Made by a program: the position numbers and the translations under genes. Shown here piece by piece: positions 18,765 to 27,233 of a stretch of DNA of 64,000 nt. The DNA is from Fusobacterium perfoetens ATCC 29250 (lineage in GTDB: Bacteria; Fusobacteriota; Fusobacteriia; Fusobacteriales; Fusobacteriaceae), in contig NZ_JHXW01000010.1 in NCBI RefSeq assembly GCF_000622245.1, forward strand, positions 27,977 to 91,976, read 5' to 3'. Under the pieces are notes generated by a model, which did no database searches, was not told the origin of the DNA, and worked only from the letters and a program-made list of their open reading frames with translations. Within the stretch, counting starts at the first letter, position 1. Each line of letters opens with the position of its first letter.

Positions 18765-18781
18765 ATACGAAATAGACGAAC
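18765..18781. promoter_or_regulatory. Operator O4 (ATACG-N7-CGAAC) upstream of the repressor gene
   Basis: The fourth half-site pair of the same spacing. It lies 35 bases before the repressor start and just after a TATAAT at 18747-18752, so the repressor probably controls its own synthesis. Confidence 0.6.
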
Positions 18782-18816
18782 TAAAAAGTTATTGAACTTT
18801 AGTTAGGAGTGTGAAT

Positions 18817-19236
18817 ATGCCAGTAAAAAAATTGTCCATTGTTTTGAAGGAGCTTCGGGAAAGTAGAGGACTTACTATAAAGAGGTTAGCTGAACTTACA
18901 GGACTTGGAAATGGAACTATTGGAGATATGGAAACAGGGAAAAGCCACGGAAGTAGAAAAAGCCTTGGAAAAATAGCAAAAGTATTAAACCTTACAACAG
19001 AGGAGAGAAATATTTTAGATAGTGCTTTTTTAGGAAGAGAAGTTATATCCAGTGACGACCCTAGAGTTACAAATCTTAATAAGAGAGAAAGACTTCAACA
19101 TGATGATTTTATGAGAGATGCTCTTTTATTTTTCCAAGATGAAAAGGTTTCTGATGAGGATAAGCAAAAACTTTTTGACTCTCTACAAGAAGCATTTTTT
19201 ACTATAAAGTTAGCAAATAAAAGAAAAAATAAATAG
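18817..19236 (+). CDS. XRE-family repressor of the island
   Basis: A cytoplasmic DNA-binding repressor of the Cro/CI type, 139 aa from the chosen start. Residues about 8-62 form an HTH_XRE domain (LKELRESRGLTIKRLAELTG, then NGTIGDMETGKSHGSRKSLGKIAKVL). The remainder is a helical, charged C-terminus without an S24 protease domain, so induction probably depends on the ImmA-like protein encoded next. ATG at 18817 has AGGAG at ideal spacing; the in-frame GTG at 18811 is only one base from it and is rejected. Four operators with ATACG-N7-CGTAT surround the gene. This matches an ImmR/ImmA-type immunity pair, as known from ICEBs1 and some phages; the pairing here is inferred from order. Confidence 0.85.
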   Translation: MPVKKLSIVLKELRESRGLTIKRLAELTGLGNGTIGDMETGKSHGSRKSLGKIAKVLNLTTEERNILDSAFLGREVISSDDPRVTNLNKRERLQHDDFMRDALLFFQDEKVSDEDKQKLFDSLQEAFFTIKLANKRKNK

Positions 19237-19240
19237 GTAT

Positions 19241-19648
19241 ATGGTTATGAAGAATATAAAAAGAAAGGCTAGAACATTAATAAAAGTTTGGGGAACGGCT
19301 AATCCTTTCAAACTTGCTGAATATCTAAAAATCATCATTATTTATGCTGATTTAGGCGAGATAAAAGGATATTCTATCAAAAGACTTAGAAAAAAACTTA
19401 TATGTATCAATGAAAATCTAAGTGATTTTGATAAAATGGTAGTATGTGCCCACGAGTTAGGGCATTGTTGTTGTCATGATATATCAGATATGGCATTTTT
19501 ATTAAATCGTACACAACTTATTAAAAAAAGCATATTGGAAAATGAAGCTAATGCTTTTGCTAGTGAACTTCTTAAAGATTATGAAGATTATACATATGAT
19601 TCTAAAATTTCTTTTGATATTTTAGAAAAAATTAAGAAGAAAAAATAA
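19241..19648 (+). CDS. ImmA/IrrE-family metallopeptidase
   Basis: A predicted zinc peptidase of 135 aa. It carries the HExxH motif at residues 71-75 (AHELGHCCCHD) and a third ligand region 'ENEANAFASELL' near residue 102, both diagnostic of the ImmA/IrrE family. Such proteins cleave an adjacent XRE repressor after a stress or cell-density signal and so switch on excision or lytic genes. It starts 4 bases after the repressor stop, so the two form an operon; an alternative ATG lies two codons on. The next gene (folE) is a housekeeping gene, so this marks the right edge of the island. Confidence 0.85.
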   Translation: MVMKNIKRKARTLIKVWGTANPFKLAEYLKIIIIYADLGEIKGYSIKRLRKKLICINENLSDFDKMVVCAHELGHCCCHDISDMAFLLNRTQLIKKSILENEANAFASELLKDYEDYTYDSKISFDILEKIKKKK

Positions 19649-19673
19649 GTATAAATTAGAAAGGATATTATTT

Positions 19674-20234
19674 ATGAGTATAAGCAAATCTTTTGATAAT
19701 ATTTTGCTAGAATTAGATAGTGATAAAAAATATATTAATAAAGAAGTTTTTGAAAATACACCAAGTAGAATAGAGGAATTTTATAGAGATTTCTTTTCAG
19801 GAATGAAAGTTAATCCAATGGACTTTTTTAAAAATTCTTTTGATTGTGATAATAATAATATAATAATAGAAAAAAATCTAAGTTTTTATTCTATGTGTGA
19901 ACATCATTTTTTACCATTTTTTGGAAAAATTTCTCTTGCTTATATCCCTAATAAAAAAATTATAGGGTTTGGAGATATTATAAAAGCTATTGAAATTCTA
20001 TGTAAAAGACCTCAATTACAAGAAAGACTTACAGAAGAAATTGCTAATGTTATTTATGAGGGATTAGGAGCTATGGGAGTTTTTGTAATAGTAGAAGCTG
20101 AACATCTTTGTATGACTATGAGAGGAGTTAGAAAACCTGGTACAAAGATTATTACATCTTGTGAAAAGGGAATTTTTAAAGATAACTCATCTAAAAAACT
20201 AGAGGTTATGACATTATTAAAATTAAATGATTAA
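19674..20234 (+). CDS. folE: GTP cyclohydrolase I
   Basis: Converts GTP to 7,8-dihydroneopterin triphosphate, the first step of folate synthesis. The 186-aa length is normal. It shows the zinc and catalytic motif 'SMCEHHFLPFFGK' and the second zinc cysteine in 'AEHLCMTMRGVRKPG', with the family core 'GFGDIIKAIEILCKRPQLQERLTEEIA'. An AAAGGA site stands 10 bases before the ATG. It heads the folate cluster; a 24-bp palindrome separates it from folBK. Confidence 0.96.
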   Translation: MSISKSFDNILLELDSDKKYINKEVFENTPSRIEEFYRDFFSGMKVNPMDFFKNSFDCDNNNIIIEKNLSFYSMCEHHFLPFFGKISLAYIPNKKIIGFGDIIKAIEILCKRPQLQERLTEEIANVIYEGLGAMGVFVIVEAEHLCMTMRGVRKPGTKIITSCEKGIFKDNSSKKLEVMTLLKLND

Positions 20235-20250
20235 AGTATTAAATTTTTTA

Positions 20251-20274
20251 TATTAATGTATATATACATTAATA
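20251..20274. repeat. 24-bp palindrome, copy 1 (folE-folBK gap)
   Basis: Perfect palindrome with core TTAATGTATATATACATTAA plus TA on each side, followed by six T. It lies 16 bases after the folE stop and before the folBK ribosome site. It could act as a weak terminator or a protein-binding site. Confidence 0.85.
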
Positions 20275-20296
20275 TTTTTTAAGGAGAATATATAAA

Positions 20297-21115
20297 ATGG
20301 ATAAAATTATTATTGAAAATCTTGAGCTTATAGCTAATCATGGAGTTTTCAAAGAGGAAAAATTCTTAGGACAAAAGTTTATAATTTCTGTAGAAATGAC
20401 TACTGACACTAGAAAAGCTGGAAAGACTGGAGATTTATCTTCATCTACTCACTATGGTTTTGTAGCTGATGATATTGAAAAACTTTTTCTTAGTGAATCT
20501 TTTGATTTAATTGAAACTTGTGCTGAAAAAATTGCCCAAATGATACTTACTAAGTATAAACTTATAACTGAAGTAAAAGTAACTATAAAAAAACCTTGGG
20601 CTCCAATCAAAAAACATTTTGATTTTGTGGCTGTAGAAATTACTAGAAAATGGCATACTGCTTACCTTTCTCTTGGTTCTAACATGGGAGATAAAAAAGC
20701 AAACCTTTTAGAAGCTATTGAAAATATTAAAAAATTGGAAGATACTAAAGTTACAAAAGTTAGTACAATTTTAGAGACAGAACCTTATGGTTATACAGAG
20801 CAAGATATGTTTTTAAATGCTTGTATAGAGGTTAAAACTCTTTTGACTGCCTCTGAATTAATTGAAAAATTATTAGAAATAGAACTTTTAATGGGTAGAA
20901 AAAGAATTATTAAATGGGGACCTAGAATTATTGATTTAGATATATTACTATTTGATAATGATATTATAAATACAGAAAATTTGACTGTTCCTCACCCTTA
21001 TATGTGTGATAGAATGTTTGTTTTAGAGCCTCTTTTTGAGATAGCACCTTATGTAATCCACCCTATTAAAAGAGCTTCTATAATGGAATTAAAAAAATTA
21101 TTAGAGGAAAAATAA
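20297..21115 (+). CDS. folBK: Dihydroneopterin aldolase / HPPK fusion
   Basis: A bifunctional folate enzyme of 272 aa. Residues 1-117 match FolB ('IIENLELIANHGVFKEEKFLGQ', later 'VTIKKPWAPI'), which turns dihydroneopterin into 6-hydroxymethyl-dihydropterin and glycolaldehyde. Residues about 121-272 match FolK, pyrophosphokinase ('AYLSLGSNMGDKKANL', 'PRIIDLDILLFDN', 'VPHPYMCDRMFVLEPL'). Separate genes are common elsewhere; the fusion is known in several lineages. AAGGAG precedes the ATG. A copy of the 24-bp palindrome stands on each side of the gene. Confidence 0.95.
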   Translation: MDKIIIENLELIANHGVFKEEKFLGQKFIISVEMTTDTRKAGKTGDLSSSTHYGFVADDIEKLFLSESFDLIETCAEKIAQMILTKYKLITEVKVTIKKPWAPIKKHFDFVAVEITRKWHTAYLSLGSNMGDKKANLLEAIENIKKLEDTKVTKVSTILETEPYGYTEQDMFLNACIEVKTLLTASELIEKLLEIELLMGRKRIIKWGPRIIDLDILLFDNDIINTENLTVPHPYMCDRMFVLEPLFEIAPYVIHPIKRASIMELKKLLEEK

Positions 21116-21120
21116 AAAAA

Positions 21121-21144
21121 TATTAATGTATATATACATTAATA
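21121..21144. repeat. 24-bp palindrome, copy 2 (after folBK)
   Basis: Identical to the copy before folBK, starting 5 bases after the folBK stop. A separate terminator follows at 21175, so the palindrome is not needed for termination here. Confidence 0.85.
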
Positions 21145-21174
21145 TTAAAATTTTAGAATTTTTTATATTTATTT

Positions 21175-21205
21175 AAAAATAGTTGCTCTTTTAGTAACTA
21201 TTTTT
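21175..21205 (+). terminator. Terminator after folBK
   Basis: AAAAATAGTT pairs with AACTATTTTT with extra CT/AG pairs near the loop, then T-rich sequence. It separates folE-folBK from the nuclease-like gene and folP. Confidence 0.75.
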
Positions 21206-21282
21206 ATTTTATTAATTATATATTTTTTTATTAAAATATGGTATATTAAATCATAACTTTTAATTTTTAGGAGTATATAATT

Positions 21283-22791
21283 ATGAATAAAAGTTTTGAT
21301 AAACACTTAAATTTATTTTGGAATTATAATGGAAATCCTTATTTAGAAGATAATTTAACTAGAGCTTTTATTGTTACTCTTTCTTCTCTTTCAAAACAAG
21401 AACAAATAAAATTTATAAATTTTTTTACTAATCAAAATTTAAACTATACAGAAGATATAACTATTACATTTGATTTACAAAATCCCTATATTTCTAAAGA
21501 AACTATTGCAAAAACTTCTAAGAAATTTTTGATAGGATTTAATCCTTCAGGAAAAGTTTGGGGAGATACAAAATATAATAGTATACTTAATTTGGATATT
21601 GATATAGATATAAAAAAATTAAATGAAAATAATTATAAAAAATATTTAGAAAATATTTTACCTAAAGAAACAAAAGAATTATTAGATGAAATTGATGAAA
21701 ATAAACATAGTGGAGCTGAAAAAATAAAAGATATACTTTTAACAAAATTTTATAAAGGTGACGCTAGATTAGATGGTTGGATTTTTATTTTTAAAAATAA
21801 TTTTTTAGATACAGTTATAGGAATAGAAACTAAGCTTTGGGACTTAGACCCATTCCAACTAGTTAATCACAAAGAAAAAATATTATCTTTAAAAAAAGAT
21901 ACTATTTTTAAAACATTTAAAGAAGTTTGTAACTATCTTAATAAAAATATCAATAATAATAAAATTGTTTTTCATTTTCTAAATTATATGGAGTTATTAG
22001 GTCATTATTCAAAAACAGAAAAAATTTCAGAATCTGATTTTACCTTTGCTTTTGAAAATAATGATTATTATTTACTTAATAAAAAATTCTCTAATTTTAT
22101 AGATATGTATTTTACTTCTCCAAACTATAAAATTTTAGAAAAAAAATTTGATTTAGAATATAATAAAAAAACTAGAAGAATAATTATTAAAAAAATTGGA
22201 GAAAAAAATATTGGAAATATTTATTTCGATAGTTATTTTGAAAAAGAAAAAAAACTAGTTTTTTTCATAGGAACAGAAATAGGAGTTGCTAATCGTTATT
22301 CAAATGAAAAATTTTCTAAAAAAATTAATGATACTAATTTTAAACTTCTCTTAAATAAATATTATCCTAATGAAAATACTCAAGAACTTTATTCTAGTTT
22401 TGAAATACTTTTGAGAATAAATCAATGTAGTTACTCAAATCCAATATATATTACAAGTTCAAATTCTTTAAATAATATATTAGATAAAAAATTAGAATAC
22501 AAATATATGAATCATTTAACTAAATATCAATGTATTGATTTCATAAAAAAGATTACAAATTTTAATGAAACTAATAGTTACTTAAAAGATAAAATCACTA
22601 TATTAGAAAAAAGGGGTGGAGAAAATTCAGTTGCAGATAATTATAATATATTAAGTTATTTAAGATTTATAGATTTTATGAAACAACCTTTTATTTTAGA
22701 AATAGATGAAAATACTTTTATAGAAAAATTTCATCATATTTTAGAAAAACATATAATAGGATTAAAAAATATTTTTGACTATATCAACTAA
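21283..22791 (+). CDS. PD-(D/E)XK nuclease-like protein inside the folate cluster
   Basis: A 502-aa protein that I cannot place in a named family. Residues 20-35 (YLEDNLTRAFIVTLSS) resemble the opening helix of several uncharacterised defence-type nucleases. At residues 164-184 'LDGWIFIFKNNFLDTVIGIE.K' gives Asp164 and Glu182-Thr-Lys184, the spacing of a PD-(D/E)XK site, and Gln192 follows where the supporting helix is expected. The C-terminal 300 residues are AT-codon-rich with no motif recognised. It starts downstream of a terminator and ends 15 bases before folP, so folP may depend on its transcript. Codon use is even more A/T-skewed and Asn/Lys-rich than the fol neighbours, suggesting acquisition. 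An anti-phage or restriction role is inference. Confidence 0.7.
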   Translation: MNKSFDKHLNLFWNYNGNPYLEDNLTRAFIVTLSSLSKQEQIKFINFFTNQNLNYTEDITITFDLQNPYISKETIAKTSKKFLIGFNPSGKVWGDTKYNSILNLDIDIDIKKLNENNYKKYLENILPKETKELLDEIDENKHSGAEKIKDILLTKFYKGDARLDGWIFIFKNNFLDTVIGIETKLWDLDPFQLVNHKEKILSLKKDTIFKTFKEVCNYLNKNINNNKIVFHFLNYMELLGHYSKTEKISESDFTFAFENNDYYLLNKKFSNFIDMYFTSPNYKILEKKFDLEYNKKTRRIIIKKIGEKNIGNIYFDSYFEKEKKLVFFIGTEIGVANRYSNEKFSKKINDTNFKLLLNKYYPNENTQELYSSFEILLRINQCSYSNPIYITSSNSLNNILDKKLEYKYMNHLTKYQCIDFIKKITNFNETNSYLKDKITILEKRGGENSVADNYNILSYLRFIDFMKQPFILEIDENTFIEKFHHILEKHIIGLKNIFDYIN

Positions 22792-22806
22792 AAGATTGGA
22801 GAGTTT

Positions 22807-23628
22807 ATGAAAATTATAAAAACAAAAGATAAACAATTAGAAATTGGTAAAAGAACATTGATTATGGGAATACTTAATATTACTCCAGATTCTTTTTCTG
22901 ATGGTGGAGATTATTATGATATTGACAAAGCTATAAATCATGCAAAAAAAATGATAAGAGATGGAGCTGATATTATAGATGTAGGTGGAATGTCTACTCG
23001 TCCAGGGCATGAAGAAATATCTGTTGAAGAAGAAATTAATAGAGTATTACCTGTTGTAAAGAGACTTGTAAAAGAGGTAGATTGTTTAATTTCTGTTGAT
23101 ACTTATAGATGGGAAGTAGCTTTGGAAGTTTTAAAAGCAGGGGCTCATATTATAAATGATGTATGGGGGCTTCAATATGACAATGGAGAGATGGCTAAAA
23201 TTGTTGGAGAATACAAACCAATATTAGTGGTTATGCACAACCAAAATTCTAAAGAGTACAAAGAAGATATTATGTTATCTATGAGAAAGTTTTTTGAAAA
23301 AAGTTTTATGCTTATAGACAATAATAATATTCCTCGTGAAAATGTCTTTATTGACCCAGGAATTGGTTTTGGTAAAGATATCACTCTTAATCTTGAAGTT
23401 TTAAGAAGATTAGGAGAGTTAAAAGATATTGCTCCTATACTACTTGGTACTTCTCGTAAAAGATTTATAGGTACTTTACTTGGAGATGTGCCACCTAAAG
23501 AGAGATGTGAGGGAACTATATCTACTAATATTTTAAGTATTGATAAAGGTGTGGAAATTATAAGAGTACATGATGTGCTAGAACATAAAAAAGCTTTACT
23601 TGTAGCTGATAAAATAATAAGAGGGTAA
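22807..23628 (+). CDS. folP: Dihydropteroate synthase
   Basis: Joins 6-hydroxymethyl-dihydropterin pyrophosphate to p-aminobenzoate; it is the target of sulfonamides. The 273-aa protein has both signatures: 'MGILNITPDSFSDGGDYYD' near residue 20 and 'ADIIDVGGMSTRPGHEEIS' near 60, plus the C-terminal 'GTSRKRFIG'. A TGGAG site stands 7 bases before the ATG. It is 15 bases behind the nuclease-like gene and is followed by a terminator. Confidence 0.96.
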   Translation: MKIIKTKDKQLEIGKRTLIMGILNITPDSFSDGGDYYDIDKAINHAKKMIRDGADIIDVGGMSTRPGHEEISVEEEINRVLPVVKRLVKEVDCLISVDTYRWEVALEVLKAGAHIINDVWGLQYDNGEMAKIVGEYKPILVVMHNQNSKEYKEDIMLSMRKFFEKSFMLIDNNNIPRENVFIDPGIGFGKDITLNLEVLRRLGELKDIAPILLGTSRKRFIGTLLGDVPPKERCEGTISTNILSIDKGVEIIRVHDVLEHKKALLVADKIIRG

Positions 23629-23633
23629 ATAAT

Positions 23634-23695
23634 AAGCTATTTTATATTTTTATTATTATTTTTTATAATTTAAAATATAAAAATAGCTTTTTTTA
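23634..23695 (+). terminator. Terminator after folP
   Basis: AAGCTATTTTATATTTT pairs, with one bulge, with the arm at 23672-23689, followed by a T-run. Confidence 0.7.
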
Positions 23696-23745
23696 TATTT
23701 TGTTTTATGATATTATATAATATAAATATAAAAAGGAGGTTTTTT

Positions 23746-24966
23746 ATGAAAATATATGAACCTTTAACAAAATTATATTATAAGGGCCTTAATACAGAAG
23801 AAATATATTTACAAAGAATTAATAATATTTGTTCTTATAATACTAATCTAAAAATATTTCCCATATTAAGAGGAGAAAGAGTCACTAAAAATGAGTTTTC
23901 TCTTTTTTATCTTCCAATAAATGAATTATCTTTATTGCAAGAAAAAATTTTTTTTAATAGTAAAGATATTTTATCTTTAGCTTCACTACTTCCAGAAGTA
24001 GCTCGTAAAGCTTGTATTAAAGATATAATGACAAATGAGATTAATAGAACAAATGGTATAGAGGGAGTTTATTCTACTAAAAAAGAGATTTATGAAAGTA
24101 TGGCTTCTACTAAAACAACTCGTTATTCTGGAATAATTAATAAATATATACAAATTATAGATAATAATATTACTAATATAAATTCACCAGAAGAGATTAG
24201 AAAAATATATGATGATATTTTTTCTGAAGATATTTTAAAAAATCCAGAAAATCAATTAGATGGAAAATTATTTAGAAAAAATAAAATAAATATTTCAAAT
24301 GGAGTTAGAAATATTCATACAGGAGATACAACAGAAGAAAATATAATTTCTCATCTTAATGATTTAATTAATTTTATGAATATAAAAGAGATTCCTTCAT
24401 TGATAAAAGCTTCTATTGTTCACTATTATTTTGAATATATCCATCCTTTCTATGATGGAAATGGTAGATTTGGAAGACTTCTTTTTTCTATGTATCTTGC
24501 AAGAAAAATAGATATCTTTACAGGTTTATCTCTTTCTTATGCAATTTTTAGTGACAAAAAAACTTATTCAGACTTATTTTTAGAAACTTCTAATGTTAAA
24601 AATTATGGAGAAGTTACTTTTTTTATAACTGGTATGCTTAAGTTTATTATAAAAGGACAAGAAAGCATTATCCAAATGTTAAAGGATAAAATAGAGAAAT
24701 TAAATTTTGCTTTTGCTTATACAGCTAAGCAAAATAATATTGAAGATATTGAAAAAACTATTTTAATTATCTATATACAAAGTTATATTTTTGCTAAAGA
24801 AAATCCTTTATCTGACAAAGAATTACTAACTTATATGGATTTTAAATCTATATTAACTTTAAAGAAACATTTAACAACTTTAACAAATAAAGGTTTTATT
24901 ACTCAAACTTCAAATCGTCCAATAACTAGAACTATATCTGATAATCTAAAAGAGATATTTGATTAA
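23746..24966 (+). CDS. Fic-domain protein (class II, probable AMP-transferase)
   Basis: A cytoplasmic 406-aa Fic protein, predicted to attach AMP (or a related group) to target hydroxyls. The catalytic motif 'HPFYDGNGRFGR' is at residues 233-244. An N-terminal inhibitory helix motif 'TNGIEG' at 102-107 fits the class II pattern (S/T)xxxE(G/N), in which the Glu blocks the active site. The C-terminal 90 residues look like a winged helix (ELLTYMDFKSILTLKKHL..L.NKGFI). ATG at 23746 has a textbook AAGGAGG; an upstream in-frame ATG at 23707 lies before that site and is rejected. It stands alone between terminators; the target is unknown. Confidence 0.9.
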   Translation: MKIYEPLTKLYYKGLNTEEIYLQRINNICSYNTNLKIFPILRGERVTKNEFSLFYLPINELSLLQEKIFFNSKDILSLASLLPEVARKACIKDIMTNEINRTNGIEGVYSTKKEIYESMASTKTTRYSGIINKYIQIIDNNITNINSPEEIRKIYDDIFSEDILKNPENQLDGKLFRKNKINISNGVRNIHTGDTTEENIISHLNDLINFMNIKEIPSLIKASIVHYYFEYIHPFYDGNGRFGRLLFSMYLARKIDIFTGLSLSYAIFSDKKTYSDLFLETSNVKNYGEVTFFITGMLKFIIKGQESIIQMLKDKIEKLNFAFAYTAKQNNIEDIEKTILIIYIQSYIFAKENPLSDKELLTYMDFKSILTLKKHLTTLTNKGFITQTSNRPITRTISDNLKEIFD

Positions 24967-25033
24967 ATATCTTAATTTTACCTATAACTGATAAAATCAT
25001 AAAAAAATAATTTCAATAGAAGAGAGGGAAAAT

Positions 25034-25984
25034 ATGAAAAAAATTATTATTTTAACCGATTTTAAAGGAGAACTTTCTTTAGATTTAAAAAATACACTAA
25101 AAAAAATCTTTGAAAATTATGTAATAATTGAAAATCTATATCTAAATAGCATAAAAGAAAATGATATTATTGATGGTGATGTTATCCTATTTATGTTAGA
25201 AAATAGATTTGAAAAATATAGCCATCATATAAAAAATAAAGAAAATGTTATAATTATTTCTAGAACTATAAAAAAAGAAGTATTAAAAAAACTAGAAGTT
25301 TTGCCAAAAGATGAACCTATTTTAGTTGTTAATGATTTTTATGAAACAACTTTACAACTAACTTCTTTATTATATAGGACTAAATATAAATATTTAAAAC
25401 TAATTTCCTATAATGAAAAAGAAAAAAAGGATTTATCTTATATAAAATATGCTATTACACCAGGAATAAAAGAAAAAGTTCCTAAGGGAATCACAAATAT
25501 AATTGATTTAGGAGTTAGAGTATTAGATTTATTTACTATTATTTCTATTGCAAATAAATTAAAATTAAATGAAAATATAAAAATTATCAATAATATACTT
25601 TTATATATTGATGAAATTGTTTTTATAAAAAATGGAATTGAAGAACATTATAGAGATTTATATCTAAAAAATAAAGAGTTAGAAGGATTATTAACTAATA
25701 ATAGTGATGGTATTATTTTAATCAATGATAAGAATAAAATTTTATTTTTCAATAAGAGAGCCTGTGATTTTCTTAATATCCCTTTAGAAATAAATCAATA
25801 TTTTTTCAAAATTATAGAATCTAATTTACATATTGAGAATTTTGAAAATAAAAAAAATGACATAATTGAAATAAAAGGAAATTTTTATTATATTTTATTT
25901 AATCAAATTAAACTATATAATAATCAATATCTTTTAATATCTCTTAAAGATATTACTGAATTAAAAAAATGGAAGATATTATAA
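25034..25984 (+). CDS. Sensor half of a split sigma-54 regulator (PAS-containing)
   Basis: A 316-aa protein without a membrane segment. Residues 1-200 resemble a receiver- or PrpR-N-like sensory region, then a helical linker, and residues about 225-310 form a PAS-like domain ([29 protein letters not shown] ... [14 protein letters not shown]). The frame ends just as the next one, encoding the AAA+ half, begins: the two overlap by 16 bases at an A7 run (25963-25969). In related regulators sensor and AAA+ are one chain, so this is best read as the 5' part of one gene, either frameshifted or joined by -1 slippage on 'A AAA AAA'. Confidence 0.8.
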   Translation: MKKIIILTDFKGELSLDLKNTLKKIFENYVIIENLYLNSIKENDIIDGDVILFMLENRFEKYSHHIKNKENVIIISRTIKKEVLKKLEVLPKDEPILVVNDFYETTLQLTSLLYRTKYKYLKLISYNEKEKKDLSYIKYAITPGIKEKVPKGITNIIDLGVRVLDLFTIISIANKLKLNENIKIINNILLYIDEIVFIKNGIEEHYRDLYLKNKELEGLLTNNSDGIILINDKNKILFFNKRACDFLNIPLEINQYFFKIIESNLHIENFENKKNDIIEIKGNFYYILFNQIKLYNNQYLLISLKDITELKKWKIL

Positions 25985-26985
25985 AAGAAAAATTGATTTC
26001 TAATGGTTTTCTAGCAAAATATAATTTTTCAAAAATAATTTATAAATCTGACCTTATGAAAGAATGTATTGAAAAAGCTAAGATTTACTCTAAAAGTGAT
26101 AATACTATATTGATAACGGGAGAAAGTGGAACAGGAAAAGAATTATTAGCTCAATCAATTCATAACAATTCTTCTAGAAAAAATTTCCCATTTATTGCTA
26201 TTAATTGTGCTGCTATACCTGAAAATTTATTTGAAAGTGAATTATTTGGATATGAAAAAGGAGCTTTTACAGGAGCTTTATCTTCTGGAAAAAAAGGACT
26301 TCTTGAAAAAGCTAATAATGGAACTGTATTTTTAGATGAAATTGGAGATATGCCTATATCATTCCAAGCAAAATTATTACGGGCTATAGAGGAAAAACAA
26401 ATTATGAGAATAGCTGGAAAAGAAAATATTAATATTAATGTAAGATTTATTTCAGCTACTAGTAAAAATTTATTTAAAGAAATGAATGAGGATAAATTTA
26501 GAATAGATTTATTTTATAGATTAAATGTTTTACCTTTAAGTGTTCCTCCTTTAAGAAAAAGAATAGAAGATATTACTCCTCTTTTTAAAACATTTATAGG
26601 AGATAAAAATATAAAAATTCCTGAAAATATTCAAAACGCTCTTAATAATCATTATTGGAAAGGAAATATAAGAGAATTAAGAAATGTAGCTGAATATTGG
26701 TTACTTATGAGAGATACTAATTCCCCACTTCCAGAATATCTTAACTTTAAAAAGGAAAATTTTGATGATGAAATTAAACTAAAAATTTTAAAATATATAA
26801 AAATAATTGGAAATAATATAGGACAAAATAAAATATTTAATTTTTTAAAAAATGATAATCTAACAATCTATAAATTTAAACAGATATTATCTGAATTGGC
26901 AAAAGAAAATTATATTAAAATAGAAGTTGGTAGAAAAGGATGTTCTTTAACTGAAAAAGGTTTAAATTTAATAAATGAAGAGTAA
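25969..26985 (+). CDS. Sigma-54-dependent activator, AAA+ and DNA-binding half
   Basis: A 338-aa enhancer-binding ATPase that remodels sigma-54 RNA polymerase. Walker A 'GESGTGKE' at 51-58, the sigma-54 contact loop 'GAFTGA' at 98-103, Walker B 'VFLDEIGD' at 120-127, and an R-finger region '[14 protein letters not shown]'. The C-terminus is not a Fis helix but a winged-helix-like region (residues about 265-338). There is no ribosome site before its ATG, so synthesis depends on coupling to or fusion with the upstream frame. Probable target: the sigma-54 promoter at 27181, 200 bp downstream. Confidence 0.9.
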   Translation: MEDIIKEKLISNGFLAKYNFSKIIYKSDLMKECIEKAKIYSKSDNTILITGESGTGKELLAQSIHNNSSRKNFPFIAINCAAIPENLFESELFGYEKGAFTGALSSGKKGLLEKANNGTVFLDEIGDMPISFQAKLLRAIEEKQIMRIAGKENININVRFISATSKNLFKEMNEDKFRIDLFYRLNVLPLSVPPLRKRIEDITPLFKTFIGDKNIKIPENIQNALNNHYWKGNIRELRNVAEYWLLMRDTNSPLPEYLNFKKENFDDEIKLKILKYIKIIGNNIGQNKIFNFLKNDNLTIYKFKQILSELAKENYIKIEVGRKGCSLTEKGLNLINEE

Positions 26986-27018
26986 AAACAAAAATTCTAT
27001 TTTTATTTTTCAATAATT

Positions 27019-27057
27019 AGAGATTATTACATAAATTATGTAATAATCTCTTTTTTT
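27019..27057 (+). terminator. Terminator after the sigma-54 activator
   Basis: A perfect 15-bp stem AGAGATTATTACATA with a 3-base loop, followed by seven T. The long AT-only stem could also be an activator site, but the T-run favours a terminator. Confidence 0.8.
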
Positions 27058-27180
27058 ATAAATAAAATTTTAATAATAATATTTCTATTTTATTTTTATT
27101 TATTTTCTTTTTTTTATAATATTTTGTATATTTATAAATCATTATTTTCTATTTTTAAATTATTATTTTTATTTAAATGC

Positions 27181-27196
27181 TGGTATGAAAATTGCT
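27181..27196 (+). promoter_or_regulatory. Sigma-54 promoter (-24/-12)
   Basis: TGGTATGAAAATTGCT fits TGGCACG-N4-TTGCW with GG and GC 10 bases apart. The expected start is near 27207, 27 bases before the first gene of the hydrolase-transporter operon. The upstream activator gene makes this assignment coherent. Confidence 0.8.
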
Positions 27197-27233
27197 TATT
27201 TATTCTTATAAATTATTTTTTTAAGGAGGATTT

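Larger units (their letters stand above)
16824..19648. mobile_element. Degenerate phage/ICE-type immunity island
   Basis: Six small leftward ORFs face a divergent repressor-protease pair across a promoter region with three of four shared operators. No integrase, terminase, capsid, relaxase or att repeat is visible, so it looks like a relic or a minimal satellite. Boundaries are set by the terminator at 16805 and by folE. Confidence 0.55.

Noticed and set aside
23707..23745. Longer start for the Fic gene
   Set aside because: The upstream ATG lies before the AAGGAGG site and adds only a low-complexity Asn/Ile/Lys stretch.
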